Shown piece after piece: positions 35,166 to 44,837 of a stretch of DNA of 64,000 nt. The stretch comes from JBQDBK01 sp052090825 (GTDB taxonomy: Bacteria; Bacillota; Clostridia; Tissierellales; Peptoniphilaceae): assembly GCA_052090825.1 (NCBI GenBank), contig JBQDBK010000009.1, forward strand, positions 7,413-71,412, in the 5' to 3' direction. The stretch's first letter is position 1. Each line of letters begins with the position of its first letter. A model generated the notes under the pieces. The model did not search any database, was not told where the DNA came from, and worked only from the letters and a program-made list of their open reading frames with translations. The position numbers and the translations under genes were made by a program.

Positions 35166-37790
35166 CTATAGAAGATCAGTGATTGAAGATAAAGCTTCAT
35201 CTATCTTAGAAGGGTCTTTCCCTCCAGCAGTAGCCATATCAGGTCTTCCTCCACCGCCTCCACCAGCGATTTTAGCCACTTCCTTTACAATATTACCAGC
35301 TGAAACTTTTTTAGCTACTAAATCTTTTGATACAGCACATACAAAGTTTAATTTGTCTTCATTTTCAGTAGCAAATAATACCACTATAGATCCTACTTTT
35401 TCTCTGACTTCGTCCGCTAAATCTCTTAAAGTATTTACATCTACACCTTTAAATCTATAAGTAACATAATTAATCGAATTTACTACATTAACAGATTTAA
35501 TTATATCATCTATTTCATCTTTTGCATTTTTAAATTTTAATTCTTCTATTTCTTTTTCATATTCCTTTATTGAAGTCATTAAACTTCTTAATTTATAAAT
35601 AATGTCATTTTTGTTAGTTTTTAAAATCTTTGTAGTATCATCTCTCAATTTCTCTAAATTATTTAAATAGGAATATACTCCAGGACCTGTTATAGCTTCT
35701 ATCCTTCTTACACCTGAAGAAATGCCACCTTCTGATATAATTTTAAACATAAGAATTTCAGACGTATTTCTTACATGAGTACCTCCACAAAGTTCTGTTG
35801 AGTAATCTCCCATTGAAACAACTCTCACCTTGTTTCCATACTTCTCTTCAAATAAACCTATTGCTCCAAGCTCATAAGCTTCTTTCGGAGATTTAATGTC
35901 AGTCTTAACATCCAAGGACTCAAAAATTTTATCATTTACTCTATTTTCTATTTTCTTTAAATCTTCCTGATCTAGGGCTTCATAATGAGTAAAATCAAAT
36001 CTCATTCTATCATCTAATACTTCAGAACCAGCTTGATTCACATGATCTCCTAAAACTTCTTTTAAAGCCTTGTGAAGTAAATGTGTTACAGAATGATTTC
36101 GTTTAATATTTAATCTTCTATATTCATCTATCTCAGCAGTAACTTTAGACTTTATAAGAATTCCATCTTCAACTTCTATTATATGAAGAATTACACCATC
36201 TTTGGTTTTTTTAGTGTCTAAAACTCTAGCTGTAAAATCACTTGACTTAATTTTACCAGTATCTCCAACTTGTCCACCAGATTCTCCATAAAAAGGAGTT
36301 TTATCAAGTATAATAATACCCTTTTCTCCTTCTTTTAACTCATTTACCTCATTATTAATTTTAACTATCATAAGTATATTAGATACGCTTACATTCTCTG
36401 TATAGCCAATGAAGTCATTTTTAATTCCTTGAAAAATCTCATAATCTGAATTATTAGACCAACCTGAATCAGTTAAATCTTCTCTAGCTGATCTAGCTCT
36501 CTCCCTTTGCAGTTCCATATTCTTATTGAATCCATCTCTATCTAACAATAATTTATTTTCTTCAAGTATTTCTTCTGTTAAATCAATTGGAAATCCATAA
36601 GTATCATATAGTTTAAAGGCCTTTTCTCCATCTAATAAATTTTTATTGCTATTCATTAAGTCTAAAATATAAGAATCAAGAATTTCCATACCAGATTCTA
36701 AAGTTTCTAAAAATTTCTCTTCTTCATTTCTTATAACGCTTATAATTTGTTCTCTATTCCTTTTAAGCTCTGGGTAATAATCTTTCCCCCAAGAATCAAT
36801 TATTAAATTGGATAACTCACTTAAAAAACTACCTTTTATATTTAAATTTCTTCCATGTCTTGCCGCTCTTCTTATTAATCTTCTAAGTACATATCCTCTT
36901 CCTTCATTAGAAGGTCTAATACTATCAGATATCATAAAAGTCATAGCTCTTATATGGTCTGTTATAACCCTTACAGATTCATCATTTTTCTTATCTGTTG
37001 AATATTTATAGTTTGCTTTATTCTCAATTGCTTTAATAATATCTTTTATAGCATCAATTTCAAAAATATTATCAGTTCCCTGTAATACAGTTGCAAGCCT
37101 TTCTAATCCCATTCCAGTATCAATATTAGGATGCGATAAAGGATGATAATTTCCTTTTTCATCTTTATCAAATTGAGTGAATACCAAATTCCATATTTCT
37201 ATAAATCTGTCACATTCACATCCTGGTTTACAATCTTGACAACCACAACCATACTCCTCTCCCCTGTCAATATATATCTCAGAACAAGGGCCTGATGGAC
37301 CTACTTCTAGTTCCCAAAAATTATCTTCTTTTCCTAATTTTACTATTCTTTCACTAGGGACTCCGATTTCTTCATTCCATATCTTATAAGCTTCATCATC
37401 CTCATGATAAACACTTACCCAAATAATTTCAGGATCCAATTCTATTTCTTTAGTTAAAAACTCATAAGCCCAACTAATAGCTTCTCTTTTAAAATAATTA
37501 CCAAAAGAAAAATTACCTAACATTTCAAAAAAAGTAGCATGTCTAGCTGTTTTCCCAACATTCTCAATATCTCCAGTTCTTATACACTTTTGACAAGTAG
37601 TAACCCTATTTGCAGGAGGAGTAAGTTCTCCTGTAAAATATTTTTTCATTGGGGCCATTCCTGCACCAATTAGTAATAAGGATTTATCATTTTTAGGAAT
37701 AAGAGAAAAACTAGGTAAAACTAAATGATTTTTTGATTCAAAAAATTTTAAATATAATGATCTAATTTCATGTAACTTAAGATTCTTCAT
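35166..37790 (-). CDS. alaS: Alanyl-tRNA synthetase
   Basis: Charges tRNA-Ala. 874 residues from ATG 37790 (GGAGAGG before it; a GTG at 37805 is also in frame). Class II catalytic core in the first 240 residues (LRSLYLKFFESKNH, TTCQKCIRTGDIENVGKTARHATFFEML, FGNYFKREAI), tRNA recognition domain, editing domain with HSVTHLLHKAL and CGGTHVRNTSEI zinc ligands, and C-terminal DHHA1 domain with the glycine run GGGGGGRPDMATAGG. It has a consensus promoter and a hairpin in its own leader. Confidence 0.98.
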   Translation of the reverse strand: MKNLKLHEIRSLYLKFFESKNHLVLPSFSLIPKNDKSLLLIGAGMAPMKKYFTGELTPPANRVTTCQKCIRTGDIENVGKTARHATFFEMLGNFSFGNYFKREAISWAYEFLTKEIELDPEIIWVSVYHEDDEAYKIWNEEIGVPSERIVKLGKEDNFWELEVGPSGPCSEIYIDRGEEYGCGCQDCKPGCECDRFIEIWNLVFTQFDKDEKGNYHPLSHPNIDTGMGLERLATVLQGTDNIFEIDAIKDIIKAIENKANYKYSTDKKNDESVRVITDHIRAMTFMISDSIRPSNEGRGYVLRRLIRRAARHGRNLNIKGSFLSELSNLIIDSWGKDYYPELKRNREQIISVIRNEEEKFLETLESGMEILDSYILDLMNSNKNLLDGEKAFKLYDTYGFPIDLTEEILEENKLLLDRDGFNKNMELQRERARSAREDLTDSGWSNNSDYEIFQGIKNDFIGYTENVSVSNILMIVKINNEVNELKEGEKGIIILDKTPFYGESGGQVGDTGKIKSSDFTARVLDTKKTKDGVILHIIEVEDGILIKSKVTAEIDEYRRLNIKRNHSVTHLLHKALKEVLGDHVNQAGSEVLDDRMRFDFTHYEALDQEDLKKIENRVNDKIFESLDVKTDIKSPKEAYELGAIGLFEEKYGNKVRVVSMGDYSTELCGGTHVRNTSEILMFKIISEGGISSGVRRIEAITGPGVYSYLNNLEKLRDDTTKILKTNKNDIIYKLRSLMTSIKEYEKEIEELKFKNAKDEIDDIIKSVNVVNSINYVTYRFKGVDVNTLRDLADEVREKVGSIVVLFATENEDKLNFVCAVSKDLVAKKVSAGNIVKEVAKIAGGGGGGRPDMATAGGKDPSKIDEALSSITDLL

Positions 37791-37808
37791 AATACACCTC
37801 TCCACCTT

Positions 37809-37832
37809 AAAAATCCTCCCATCAAAGGGAGG
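37809..37832 (-). terminator. Terminator-like hairpin in the alaS leader
   Basis: Minus strand TCCTCCC, loop TTTGAT, GGGAGGA (37833-37814 region), followed by TTTTTA, only about 8 bases before the alaS ribosome site. The alaS promoter lies upstream of it, so it would act on alaS transcripts as well as on read-through from the AI-2E gene. Confidence 0.7.
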
Positions 37833-37849
37833 AAGACTTTGTTAATAAA

Positions 37850-37878
37850 ATTATAATTATAAAGTAGAATTTTGTCAA
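37850..37878 (-). promoter_or_regulatory. Consensus promoter for alaS
   Basis: Minus strand TTGACA (37878-37873), 17-bp spacer, TATAAT (37855-37850). Exact consensus. The -35 box begins one base after the stop codon of the upstream permease gene. Predicted transcript start is near 37843. Confidence 0.75.
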
Positions 37879-37879
37879 T

Positions 37880-39127
37880 TCAGACAACTTTATTATTATC
37901 TCTACTGTACTTTATTTTAATTACATCTAAAAGAATAACTATAATAGAAGTAACAGGTACGGCAAGTATCATTCCAAATACCCCAAACATACCTCCACCA
38001 ATAATTATAGAAATTAGTATAAGCATTGGATTTAGCCCCGTTTTATCACTTAATAATTTAGGAGCTATTATATTATTTTCTGCCCATTGTAATAAAACAA
38101 AAAGTATACCAACCCATAGAGCTTTAAATGGAGATTCTATAAAGGCAAATAGAATAGCAGGAATAAACCCTAAAAAAGGTCCTACATATGGAATTATATC
38201 CGCTATGCAAGTTATTAAACCTATAACAATTGCAAAATCAACACCTAAAATTAAAAGATAAACCATAGTTGCAAACCCTACAAATATTGCCATTAAAAGT
38301 CTTCCTTTTATGAAGTCTAATAAGGCCTGATTTATTCTTTTAGATACATATATTATATTATCTTTATTTTTAGATGGTAAATTTCTAATTATTTTATTCT
38401 TAAATTTTTCTTTATCTACTACAAAATAAAAAGAGAAGATAAAAACTAATATAAACTTTATAACTTTTGAAAAAGCCATTGTCATACCACTGGCAAAGCT
38501 TTTTAAGCTATCTAATAATTGCCCTTGAATGACTTCAAGAGAACCATTTATAGTATTTTGAATAGATTCTATTATTTTTTTGCCATCCAAACTATATGGT
38601 AAATCGTAATTAAATGAATTATTGATTTTATTAGTTATATTTAAAAACCAATTACCACTCATTTCAATTACAGCAGGAGCACTTTTTAGAAGATTCGATA
38701 CTTCCTGTATAGTTTTAGGAATAACTATAATAAGTAATATAGTAAAAATCAATAAAGCACTTAGATAAACTATAATTACTCCATAACTTCTTTTTATCCC
38801 CTTATTCTCTAAGGAAGTTACTATAGGATTCATAACAAAGGCTACAATTACTGCAGCAAATAAAGCCCAAAAGGTATCCTTAACTATAGGATATTTTTTA
38901 AATATAACTCCTATTAAGTATAGGATAGCAATAGCTGCAAAAATTTTAATTACAAATCCCAAGTTTATATCAATTCTAAGAGACTTATCTATATATCTAT
39001 TTCCAATATTAATTAAATAATAAATAGTTAAAAATAATAATATTACTGATAAGATTGCAGCTATTACTCCTATAAATTCTGGAGTTATTGAGTTAAATTC
39101 CGTCACTGGTAATTTAATAGTTTTCAT
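37880..39127 (-). CDS. AI-2E family (UPF0118) membrane transporter
   Basis: A 415-residue polytopic membrane protein. Features of the AI-2E/UPF0118 exporter family: FAAVIVAFVMNPIV, a periplasmic-type central stretch, FSFYFVVDKEKFK, FIKGRLLMAIFVGF, LITCIADIIPYVGPFLGFIPA, and LVLLQWAENNIIAPKLLSDKTGLNPMLIL. Some relatives export autoinducer-2 or Na+; the substrate here is unknown. The ATG at 39127 is nine bases after AAGGAG; an ATG at 39133 overlapping the iscS stop as TAATG is an alternative. Likely last gene of the suf-rrf2-iscS run. Confidence 0.88.
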   Translation of the reverse strand: MKTIKLPVTEFNSITPEFIGVIAAILSVILLFLTIYYLINIGNRYIDKSLRIDINLGFVIKIFAAIAILYLIGVIFKKYPIVKDTFWALFAAVIVAFVMNPIVTSLENKGIKRSYGVIIVYLSALLIFTILLIIVIPKTIQEVSNLLKSAPAVIEMSGNWFLNITNKINNSFNYDLPYSLDGKKIIESIQNTINGSLEVIQGQLLDSLKSFASGMTMAFSKVIKFILVFIFSFYFVVDKEKFKNKIIRNLPSKNKDNIIYVSKRINQALLDFIKGRLLMAIFVGFATMVYLLILGVDFAIVIGLITCIADIIPYVGPFLGFIPAILFAFIESPFKALWVGILFVLLQWAENNIIAPKLLSDKTGLNPMLILISIIIGGGMFGVFGMILAVPVTSIIVILLDVIKIKYSRDNNKVV

Positions 39128-39132
39128 ATACA

Positions 39133-40263
39133 TTAACTCCTTAATCTATTTATTGTTTCTTTAATTATATCAGAAGCTTGTAAAATTTCATCTAAATTAT
39201 TTTCTTCATTTATTGAAATTCTAATACAATTTTTTGCCAAATCATCATTTCTACCTATAGCTTTTAATACATGTGAAGGATTTAAACTGCCTGCTGTACA
39301 GGCTGAACCACTAGAAACATAGACTCCTTTTTGATCAAGTAACATTAACAAGACTTGTGAATCTATATTTTCTATAGAAATATTTAAATTTCCCACTAAT
39401 CTTTTTTCTGGATGTCCATTTAAATGTACACCTTTCAATTTTAAAAGATCATTTTCCAATTTATCCCTCAAATTTCTTATATAATCAACTTTATTTTTTT
39501 TTGATTTTAAAAGCTCAAAAGCTTTCGAAAAACCTACTATATTAGCAAGATTTTCAGTACCAGCTCTTTTCTTTCTCTCTTGATCTCCTCCATGAATGAA
39601 ACTATTAATTTTTGTATTTTCTCTAATATACAAAAGTCCTATACCCTTTGGCCCACCTATTTTATGAGCAGACAAACTCATTAAATCAATATTTAATTTA
39701 TTTACATTAATATCAATAGTAGGTAGAGCTTGAACAGCATCCACATGAAATAATATTCCTTTACTTTTTAAAATATTTCCTACTTCTTCAATAGGCTCTA
39801 TAGTACCAATCTCATTATTAGCATACATTATAGATACTAAAATTGTATCTTCTCTAATAGCTTTTTTTAAAGAGTCTAAATTTATTACCCCATACTTATC
39901 TACATCTATATAGCTTATTTCATAACCTAGCTTTTCTAAATATTGACAAGTTGAATTTATGGCCTTATGCTCTATAGAGCTTGTAATAATATGCTTCCCC
40001 TTATCTTTTTTTGCTTCTGAAACCCCTTTTAATGCCCAATTGTCTGCTTCACTTCCGCCAGAAGTAAAGAATATTTCCTTTGATTTTGCTCCTAATAGTT
40101 TAGATATTTTATCTCTACTTTCCTCTAAAGAATTCTTTGCTTCTTTGCCAATGCTGTGAACACTTGAAGGATTACCATAGACTTCTGTTAAAAAAGGTAT
40201 CATTTCATCTAATACTTCTTTTTTTAATTTAGTTGTAGCTGAATTATCAAGATAAATTCCCAT
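39133..40263 (-). CDS. iscS: Cysteine desulfurase (IscS/NifS type)
   Basis: PLP enzyme that takes sulfur from cysteine. 376 residues from ATG 40263 (GAGG upstream; the frame opens earlier at 40284). YLDNSATTKLKKEVLDEM, SGGSEADNWALKG, VDAVQALPTIDIN, SLSAHKIGGPKGIGLLYI with the PLP lysine, and SSGSACTAGSLNPSHVLKAIG with the catalytic cysteine on the long loop of class I enzymes. It follows rrf2 by 7 bp, so it may supply tRNA thiolation or the ISC-like regulation rather than SUF. One of three cysteine desulfurases in this window. Confidence 0.93.
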   Translation of the reverse strand: MGIYLDNSATTKLKKEVLDEMIPFLTEVYGNPSSVHSIGKEAKNSLEESRDKISKLLGAKSKEIFFTSGGSEADNWALKGVSEAKKDKGKHIITSSIEHKAINSTCQYLEKLGYEISYIDVDKYGVINLDSLKKAIREDTILVSIMYANNEIGTIEPIEEVGNILKSKGILFHVDAVQALPTIDINVNKLNIDLMSLSAHKIGGPKGIGLLYIRENTKINSFIHGGDQERKKRAGTENLANIVGFSKAFELLKSKKNKVDYIRNLRDKLENDLLKLKGVHLNGHPEKRLVGNLNISIENIDSQVLLMLLDQKGVYVSSGSACTAGSLNPSHVLKAIGRNDDLAKNCIRISINEENNLDEILQASDIIKETINRLRS

Positions 40264-40270
40264 AAATACC

Positions 40271-40666
40271 TCACATATCTGCAAGAGTCATAGACCCTAA
40301 TACTTCATCTAACTTAGTTTGCAATTTATCTAAAATTCCTCTAGTTGGACAATCACTTATATTTCTACATTCTGGTTTATTACTCATAGATGAACATGAA
40401 AAAGCTATGTCACCCTCTAAAGCATTTAAAATATCACCTATTTTTATTTCATCAGGTTTTTTGCTTAATTCATATCCACCAGAGGCTCCTCTTATAGAAT
40501 TTACTAGCTTGGCTTTTTTTAGAAGAGTAAATAATTGTTCTAAATAAGCTTCTGATAATTTTTCATATTTAGATATATCACTTATTGACATTGGACCTTT
40601 TCCATAATTTAGGGATAGTCTATACATCGCCATGAGTCCGTATCTCCCTTTAGTAGATAACTTCAT
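40271..40666 (-). CDS. Rrf2-family regulator (IscR-like)
   Basis: A 131-residue winged-helix repressor: MKLSTKGRYGLMAMYRLSLN, EAYLEQLFTLLKKAKLVNSIRGASGGYEL. Three cysteines (CSSMSNKPECRNISDC) are placed like the Fe-S ligands of IscR/CymR-like members, so it probably senses Fe-S status and controls the suf operon in which it lies. Its start overlaps the sufU stop (TAATG). Confidence 0.9.
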   Translation of the reverse strand: MKLSTKGRYGLMAMYRLSLNYGKGPMSISDISKYEKLSEAYLEQLFTLLKKAKLVNSIRGASGGYELSKKPDEIKIGDILNALEGDIAFSCSSMSNKPECRNISDCPTRGILDKLQTKLDEVLGSMTLADM

Positions 40667-41133
40667 TAATGATCATGCCCTTCTGAGCTAAAACTTGCTT
40701 CAGTTTCATTATTTTCAAGTACTTTTTTTAATGTATACCAAGGTAAAACAGCGCACTTTACCCTAGCTGGTAAGTTTTGGATATTCTCAAAAGCTATGGC
40801 GTCTCCTAAATCTTCCAACTCTTCCTCATCAGATATTTCACCCTTGACCATAGCGATAAACTTATTAGCCATATTTATTGCATCTTCAACTGACAAGTCT
40901 TTAATATTGTCAACCATAATAGATGTCGAAGCCTGCGATATAGCGCATCCCATACCAGTATAAGAAGCATCTTCTATATGATCATTCCCAACTCTTAACT
41001 GTAGAGTTATTTCATCTCCACAGCTTGGATTGTGCCCCAACTCTTTATGTGTTGGGTTTTCCAAATCTCTTCTATTTCTTTTATTTTTACTTTGTTCTAA
41101 TATTAATTCAGTATAAATATCATTAAGATTCAA
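40666..41133 (-). CDS. sufU: Fe-S scaffold/sulfur-transfer protein SufU
   Basis: A 155-residue SufU-type protein. Zinc-site cysteines are in NPSCGDE, YTGMGCAISQAST and VKCAVLPWYTLKK, and the SufU-specific insertion (about 18 residues) lies between the second and third. In Firmicutes it accepts persulfide from SufS. It overlaps the end of sufS by 11 bp. Confidence 0.94.
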   Translation of the reverse strand: MNLNDIYTELILEQSKNKRNRRDLENPTHKELGHNPSCGDEITLQLRVGNDHIEDASYTGMGCAISQASTSIMVDNIKDLSVEDAINMANKFIAMVKGEISDEEELEDLGDAIAFENIQNLPARVKCAVLPWYTLKKVLENNETEASFSSEGHDH

Positions 41134-42358
41134 TTCCCATCACTCTCCTAACTTCTTCAAGCTTTTCTATAAAATAATCTATCTCCTCAAAAGTATTATA
41201 AAATGAAAAAGAAGCTCTACACGAAAAATTCATTCCCATCTTTCTATGAAGTGGTTGTGCACAATGATGCCCTGATCTAATGGCTATTTTATAATTATCT
41301 AAAATAGAAGCTACATCATGAGGATGAGCCTCCTTAAAATTAAAAGATATTAGAGGTGATCGCATCTCATTTGATGTTGTATAAATATTTAAATAATTAA
41401 GTTCTTTCATCTTTTTATAAGCATAATTAGTTAAAGATTTTTCATATTCTGCTATATTTTCTATGCCTATATTTTCTATATATTTTATAGCTTCTTCTAA
41501 AGACTTAGCTCCGCCGACATTAGCCGTTCCAGCTTCAAATCTCTGAGGTGATGGTAAGAATGTTGACTTATCTTCATAAACATATTCAATCATATCCCCA
41601 CCATACATAAATGGTTTCATTTTATTTAAAATTTTTTCTTTTCCATATAAAACGCCAATTCCCATAGCAGATAACATTTTATGTCCTGAAAAAACTAAAA
41701 AATCACAATCTAATTCTTTTACATTAATTTTATGGTGAGGTACATATTGAGCACCGTCTACTATTATTCTAGTATCTTTATTATTATTTCTAATATAACT
41801 AATATATCTTTTTAAATCCGGCATTGTACCTACCACGTTAGATGCAGCTGTAATTGTAAATAATTTTGTTTTATTACTAATTTTAGATTTGAATTCTTTG
41901 TCTTCTATTTGCATATCATCATTTATATAAAGATAAACTAATTTTGCACCTGTTTTCTCAGCAACATATTGCCATGGAACTAGGTTTGAATGGTGTTCCA
42001 TTATAGATAATAATATTTCATCACCTTCTACTAGATTTTCAAGTGCCCATGAATATGCTATTAAATTTAAAGCCTCAGTAGCATTTCTTAAAAATACAAT
42101 TTCGTTAGAAGATTTGGCCTCTATAAACTCAGCCACTGATTTTCTAGCATTCTCATATACTTCTGTTGACTCTACAGCAAATTTATGAGCTCCTCTATGA
42201 GGATTTCCATTTTTATAATTATAAAAATAATTTATAGAATTAATTACTTGCTCAGGTCTTTGAGTTGTTGCTCCATTATCAAAGTATATATATTTTTCAC
42301 TAGAGTTCAAAAATTTAAAATCTTTTCTTATTTTTTTAACCTCTTCTTTAGTTAACAT
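41123..42358 (-). CDS. sufS: Cysteine desulfurase SufS
   Basis: Class II cysteine desulfurase, 411 residues. YIYFDNGATTQRPEQVI, RGAHKFAVESTEVYENAR, EHHSNLVPWQ, VDGAQYVPHHKINV, FSGHKMLSAMGIGVLYG with the PLP lysine, and the short catalytic loop RSGHHCAQPLHRKMG. Works with SufU to feed the SufBCD scaffold. Confidence 0.96.
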   Translation of the reverse strand: MLTKEEVKKIRKDFKFLNSSEKYIYFDNGATTQRPEQVINSINYFYNYKNGNPHRGAHKFAVESTEVYENARKSVAEFIEAKSSNEIVFLRNATEALNLIAYSWALENLVEGDEILLSIMEHHSNLVPWQYVAEKTGAKLVYLYINDDMQIEDKEFKSKISNKTKLFTITAASNVVGTMPDLKRYISYIRNNNKDTRIIVDGAQYVPHHKINVKELDCDFLVFSGHKMLSAMGIGVLYGKEKILNKMKPFMYGGDMIEYVYEDKSTFLPSPQRFEAGTANVGGAKSLEEAIKYIENIGIENIAEYEKSLTNYAYKKMKELNYLNIYTTSNEMRSPLISFNFKEAHPHDVASILDNYKIAIRSGHHCAQPLHRKMGMNFSCRASFSFYNTFEEIDYFIEKLEEVRRVMGIES

Positions 42359-42359
42359 A

Positions 42360-43406
42360 TTAATTACCCCTAACTATTTCTAAGACTCTATCCCATAAAA
42401 TTCGTCTTGTTTCTTCATCTTTTATTTTATCTATTGCACTTGAAAATTTGGATTGAATAATTAAGGACTGAGCATCTTTCTCATCAAATCCTCTAGTCAT
42501 AATATAAAACATTAAATCTTCATCTACTCTACCAGCACTAGCTGCATGGTTACCCTCAACATTATCTTCGTGAGATAATAATATTGGTACAGATATAGAA
42601 GTCACATCCTCATCTAATAAAATAGCATATTCTTCTTCTGAACCCTTACTAAAACTAGAGCCTTTTTTAAAGTCTAAATTTGATTTAAAGACTTTATAAG
42701 CGTTGTCTTTTAAAGCCCCATTTACAAGAAGATTAGACTCTGTATTTTTCCCATATTGAAATATATTATAAGTCATATTTAAATAATTATCTTTATAAAC
42801 AAAGTATATACTATCTACGTTTAAATTTGACTCTTCTCCAACTAAGTTTGCCTGCAAGTTAGTGTAGTTTTCACTAGATCCTAACTCATATTGACTTATA
42901 TTGACTACAGAATTATTCTCAGTTTCTATAAAAACTGATTCTAAGCTTAGTTGATTATCTTTTTCATCTTGTATAATAAATAAGTTCACTTCTGAGTTTT
43001 CTTTTGCTAACACTTTAATTATAGAACTCCTAAATTTTCTAGTTGTTCCTTCACTAGTATAATTCATCAAAAGGTTTAACTTAGAGCCTTTTTCGGCAAC
43101 TATATGATGATTATCATATAGATAATTCTTTTCATCATTGATTTTTATATTAAACACTTCATTAACACTATTTTCTTTTGTGGCATTATAATATTTATAT
43201 AGGTTTCCAAATTCTTCATTTATTTTTACTAATTCATTTGAAACTCCATAATCTTTGTTTTTAAATTCATCTATATCTCTTTTTTCATCACTTAATTCAG
43301 AAAAATCTACTCTTTTTAGTTCAGGTAGTTCCAATGAGCTTCCATTTATATCCAAAGAATTAAAAGTTTTAAAGGTTAGTTCATTAGCTACTATATTTTT
43401 TTTCAT
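42360..43406 (-). CDS. sufD: Fe-S assembly scaffold protein SufD
   Basis: A 348-residue SufB/SufD-family protein with the beta-helix core: AEKGSKLNLLMNYTSEGTTR, NLNVDSIYFVYKD and the C-terminal GNHAASAGRVDEDLMFYIMTRGFDEKDAQSLII. It is more diverged than SufB and probably partners it. GGAGG precedes the ATG. Gap of 11 bp after sufB. Confidence 0.92.
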   Translation of the reverse strand: MKKNIVANELTFKTFNSLDINGSSLELPELKRVDFSELSDEKRDIDEFKNKDYGVSNELVKINEEFGNLYKYYNATKENSVNEVFNIKINDEKNYLYDNHHIVAEKGSKLNLLMNYTSEGTTRKFRSSIIKVLAKENSEVNLFIIQDEKDNQLSLESVFIETENNSVVNISQYELGSSENYTNLQANLVGEESNLNVDSIYFVYKDNYLNMTYNIFQYGKNTESNLLVNGALKDNAYKVFKSNLDFKKGSSFSKGSEEEYAILLDEDVTSISVPILLSHEDNVEGNHAASAGRVDEDLMFYIMTRGFDEKDAQSLIIQSKFSSAIDKIKDEETRRILWDRVLEIVRGN

Positions 43407-43417
43407 TTACTTACCTC

Positions 43418-44836
43418 CTAACCTATAGAACCTTCAAGTTCAAGTCCTATTAAATTATTCATTTCAACTGCATATTCCATAGGCAATTCTTTAGCTATTG
43501 GTTCAGCAAATCCTCTTACTACCATAGCTTTAGCTTCATCTTCTGGAATTCCTCTGCTCATTAAATAAAATATTACTTGATCTGAAATTCTTCCAATTTT
43601 AGCTTCATGCCCTAAATCTACATTTTTATTTTTTATATCTATAACAGGTATAGTATCTGCTCGTGATTCGTTATCTAACATTAATGACTCACATGAAACT
43701 GAACTTTTACAGTGATGAGCATCTTTAGCAACTTTAACTAAACCTCTGTATACTGCTACCCCACCAGATTTTGATATTGATTTTGAATTTACTGTAGAAG
43801 TTGTATAAGGTGCTAGATGTATAACTTTAGCACCAGTATCAATATTTTGACCTTCGCCGGCAAAAGATATACCAGTAAATTCAGATTTTGCATTTTCTCC
43901 TTTTAATACAGATGCAGGATATAGCATAGAAACTTTTGATCCAAAAGAACCTGAAACCCATTCGATTTTTCCATTTTTTTCAACTATAGCTCTTTTTGTA
44001 TTTAAGTTATACATATTTCTAGACCAATTTTCTATTGTGGAATATCTTAAAGTTGAATTTTCTCCAACAAAAAGTTCAACCGCTCCCGCATGAAGATTGA
44101 CAACATTATATTTTGGAGCTGAACATCCTTCTATAAAGTGACAATAGGCATCATCTTCAATAATTATTAAAGTGTGTTCAAATTGACCTGCTCCTGGAGC
44201 ATTTAATCTAAAGTAAGATTGTAAAGGTACATCAACTTTTACTCCCTTAGGAACATAAACAAAAGATCCTCCACTCCAAACAGCATAATGAAGTGCTGAA
44301 TACTTATGAAGATTTGGGGTTATACATTTACCGAAATACTTCTTTACTATTTCAGGATAATTTTTAAGTCCTGTTTCAAAATCTGTGTAAATAACACCTT
44401 GATCTAATAAATATTTTTGAATATTATGGTAAACAACTTCAGAATCATATTGAGCCCCCACACCTGATAATAAAGCATCTTTTTCAGCTTCTGGAATTCC
44501 TAGTTTATCAAAAGTATCTCTTATCTCGTCAGGTACATTCTTCCAATCATCTGTTAGATCACTATCAGGTCTTATATAAGTTGTGATTTCATCCATATTA
44601 ACTTCCGATATATCTGGTCCCCAGTTGGGATTTACCTTATTATTAAATATCTCAAGAGCTTTTAACCTATACTCAAGCATCCATTGAGGCTCATCTTTTT
44701 CTTTAGATATTTGTTCTACTATTTCTTTAGTTAAACCCTGTTCTGTTTTTGAGCGGAAAGTAAATTTATTCTTTATATCGTATACTCCCCTATTCATTTC
44801 TACTATATTTGTTTTTTTTCTAGTATTCTTAGGCAA
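43418..44836 (-). CDS. sufB: Fe-S assembly scaffold protein SufB
   Basis: A 472-residue scaffold, the best conserved member of the SUF system (KNVPDEIRDTFDKLGIPEAE, YHNIQKYLLDQGVIYTDFE, GGSFVYVPKGVKVDVPLQSY, AGAVELFVGENSTLRYSTI, SCESLMLDNESRADTIPVID, EAKIGRISDQVIFYLMSRG). The start codon is TTG at 44836 with GAGGTG upstream, only 1 bp after sufC. Confidence 0.97.
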   Translation of the reverse strand: MPKNTRKKTNIVEMNRGVYDIKNKFTFRSKTEQGLTKEIVEQISKEKDEPQWMLEYRLKALEIFNNKVNPNWGPDISEVNMDEITTYIRPDSDLTDDWKNVPDEIRDTFDKLGIPEAEKDALLSGVGAQYDSEVVYHNIQKYLLDQGVIYTDFETGLKNYPEIVKKYFGKCITPNLHKYSALHYAVWSGGSFVYVPKGVKVDVPLQSYFRLNAPGAGQFEHTLIIIEDDAYCHFIEGCSAPKYNVVNLHAGAVELFVGENSTLRYSTIENWSRNMYNLNTKRAIVEKNGKIEWVSGSFGSKVSMLYPASVLKGENAKSEFTGISFAGEGQNIDTGAKVIHLAPYTTSTVNSKSISKSGGVAVYRGLVKVAKDAHHCKSSVSCESLMLDNESRADTIPVIDIKNKNVDLGHEAKIGRISDQVIFYLMSRGIPEDEAKAMVVRGFAEPIAKELPMEYAVEMNNLIGLELEGSIG

Positions 44837-44837
44837 A

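Noticed and set aside
37790..37878. T-box riboswitch for alaS
   Set aside because: The leader is only about 55 nt, without room for the specifier loop or the conserved T-box bulge. Only the hairpin remains.
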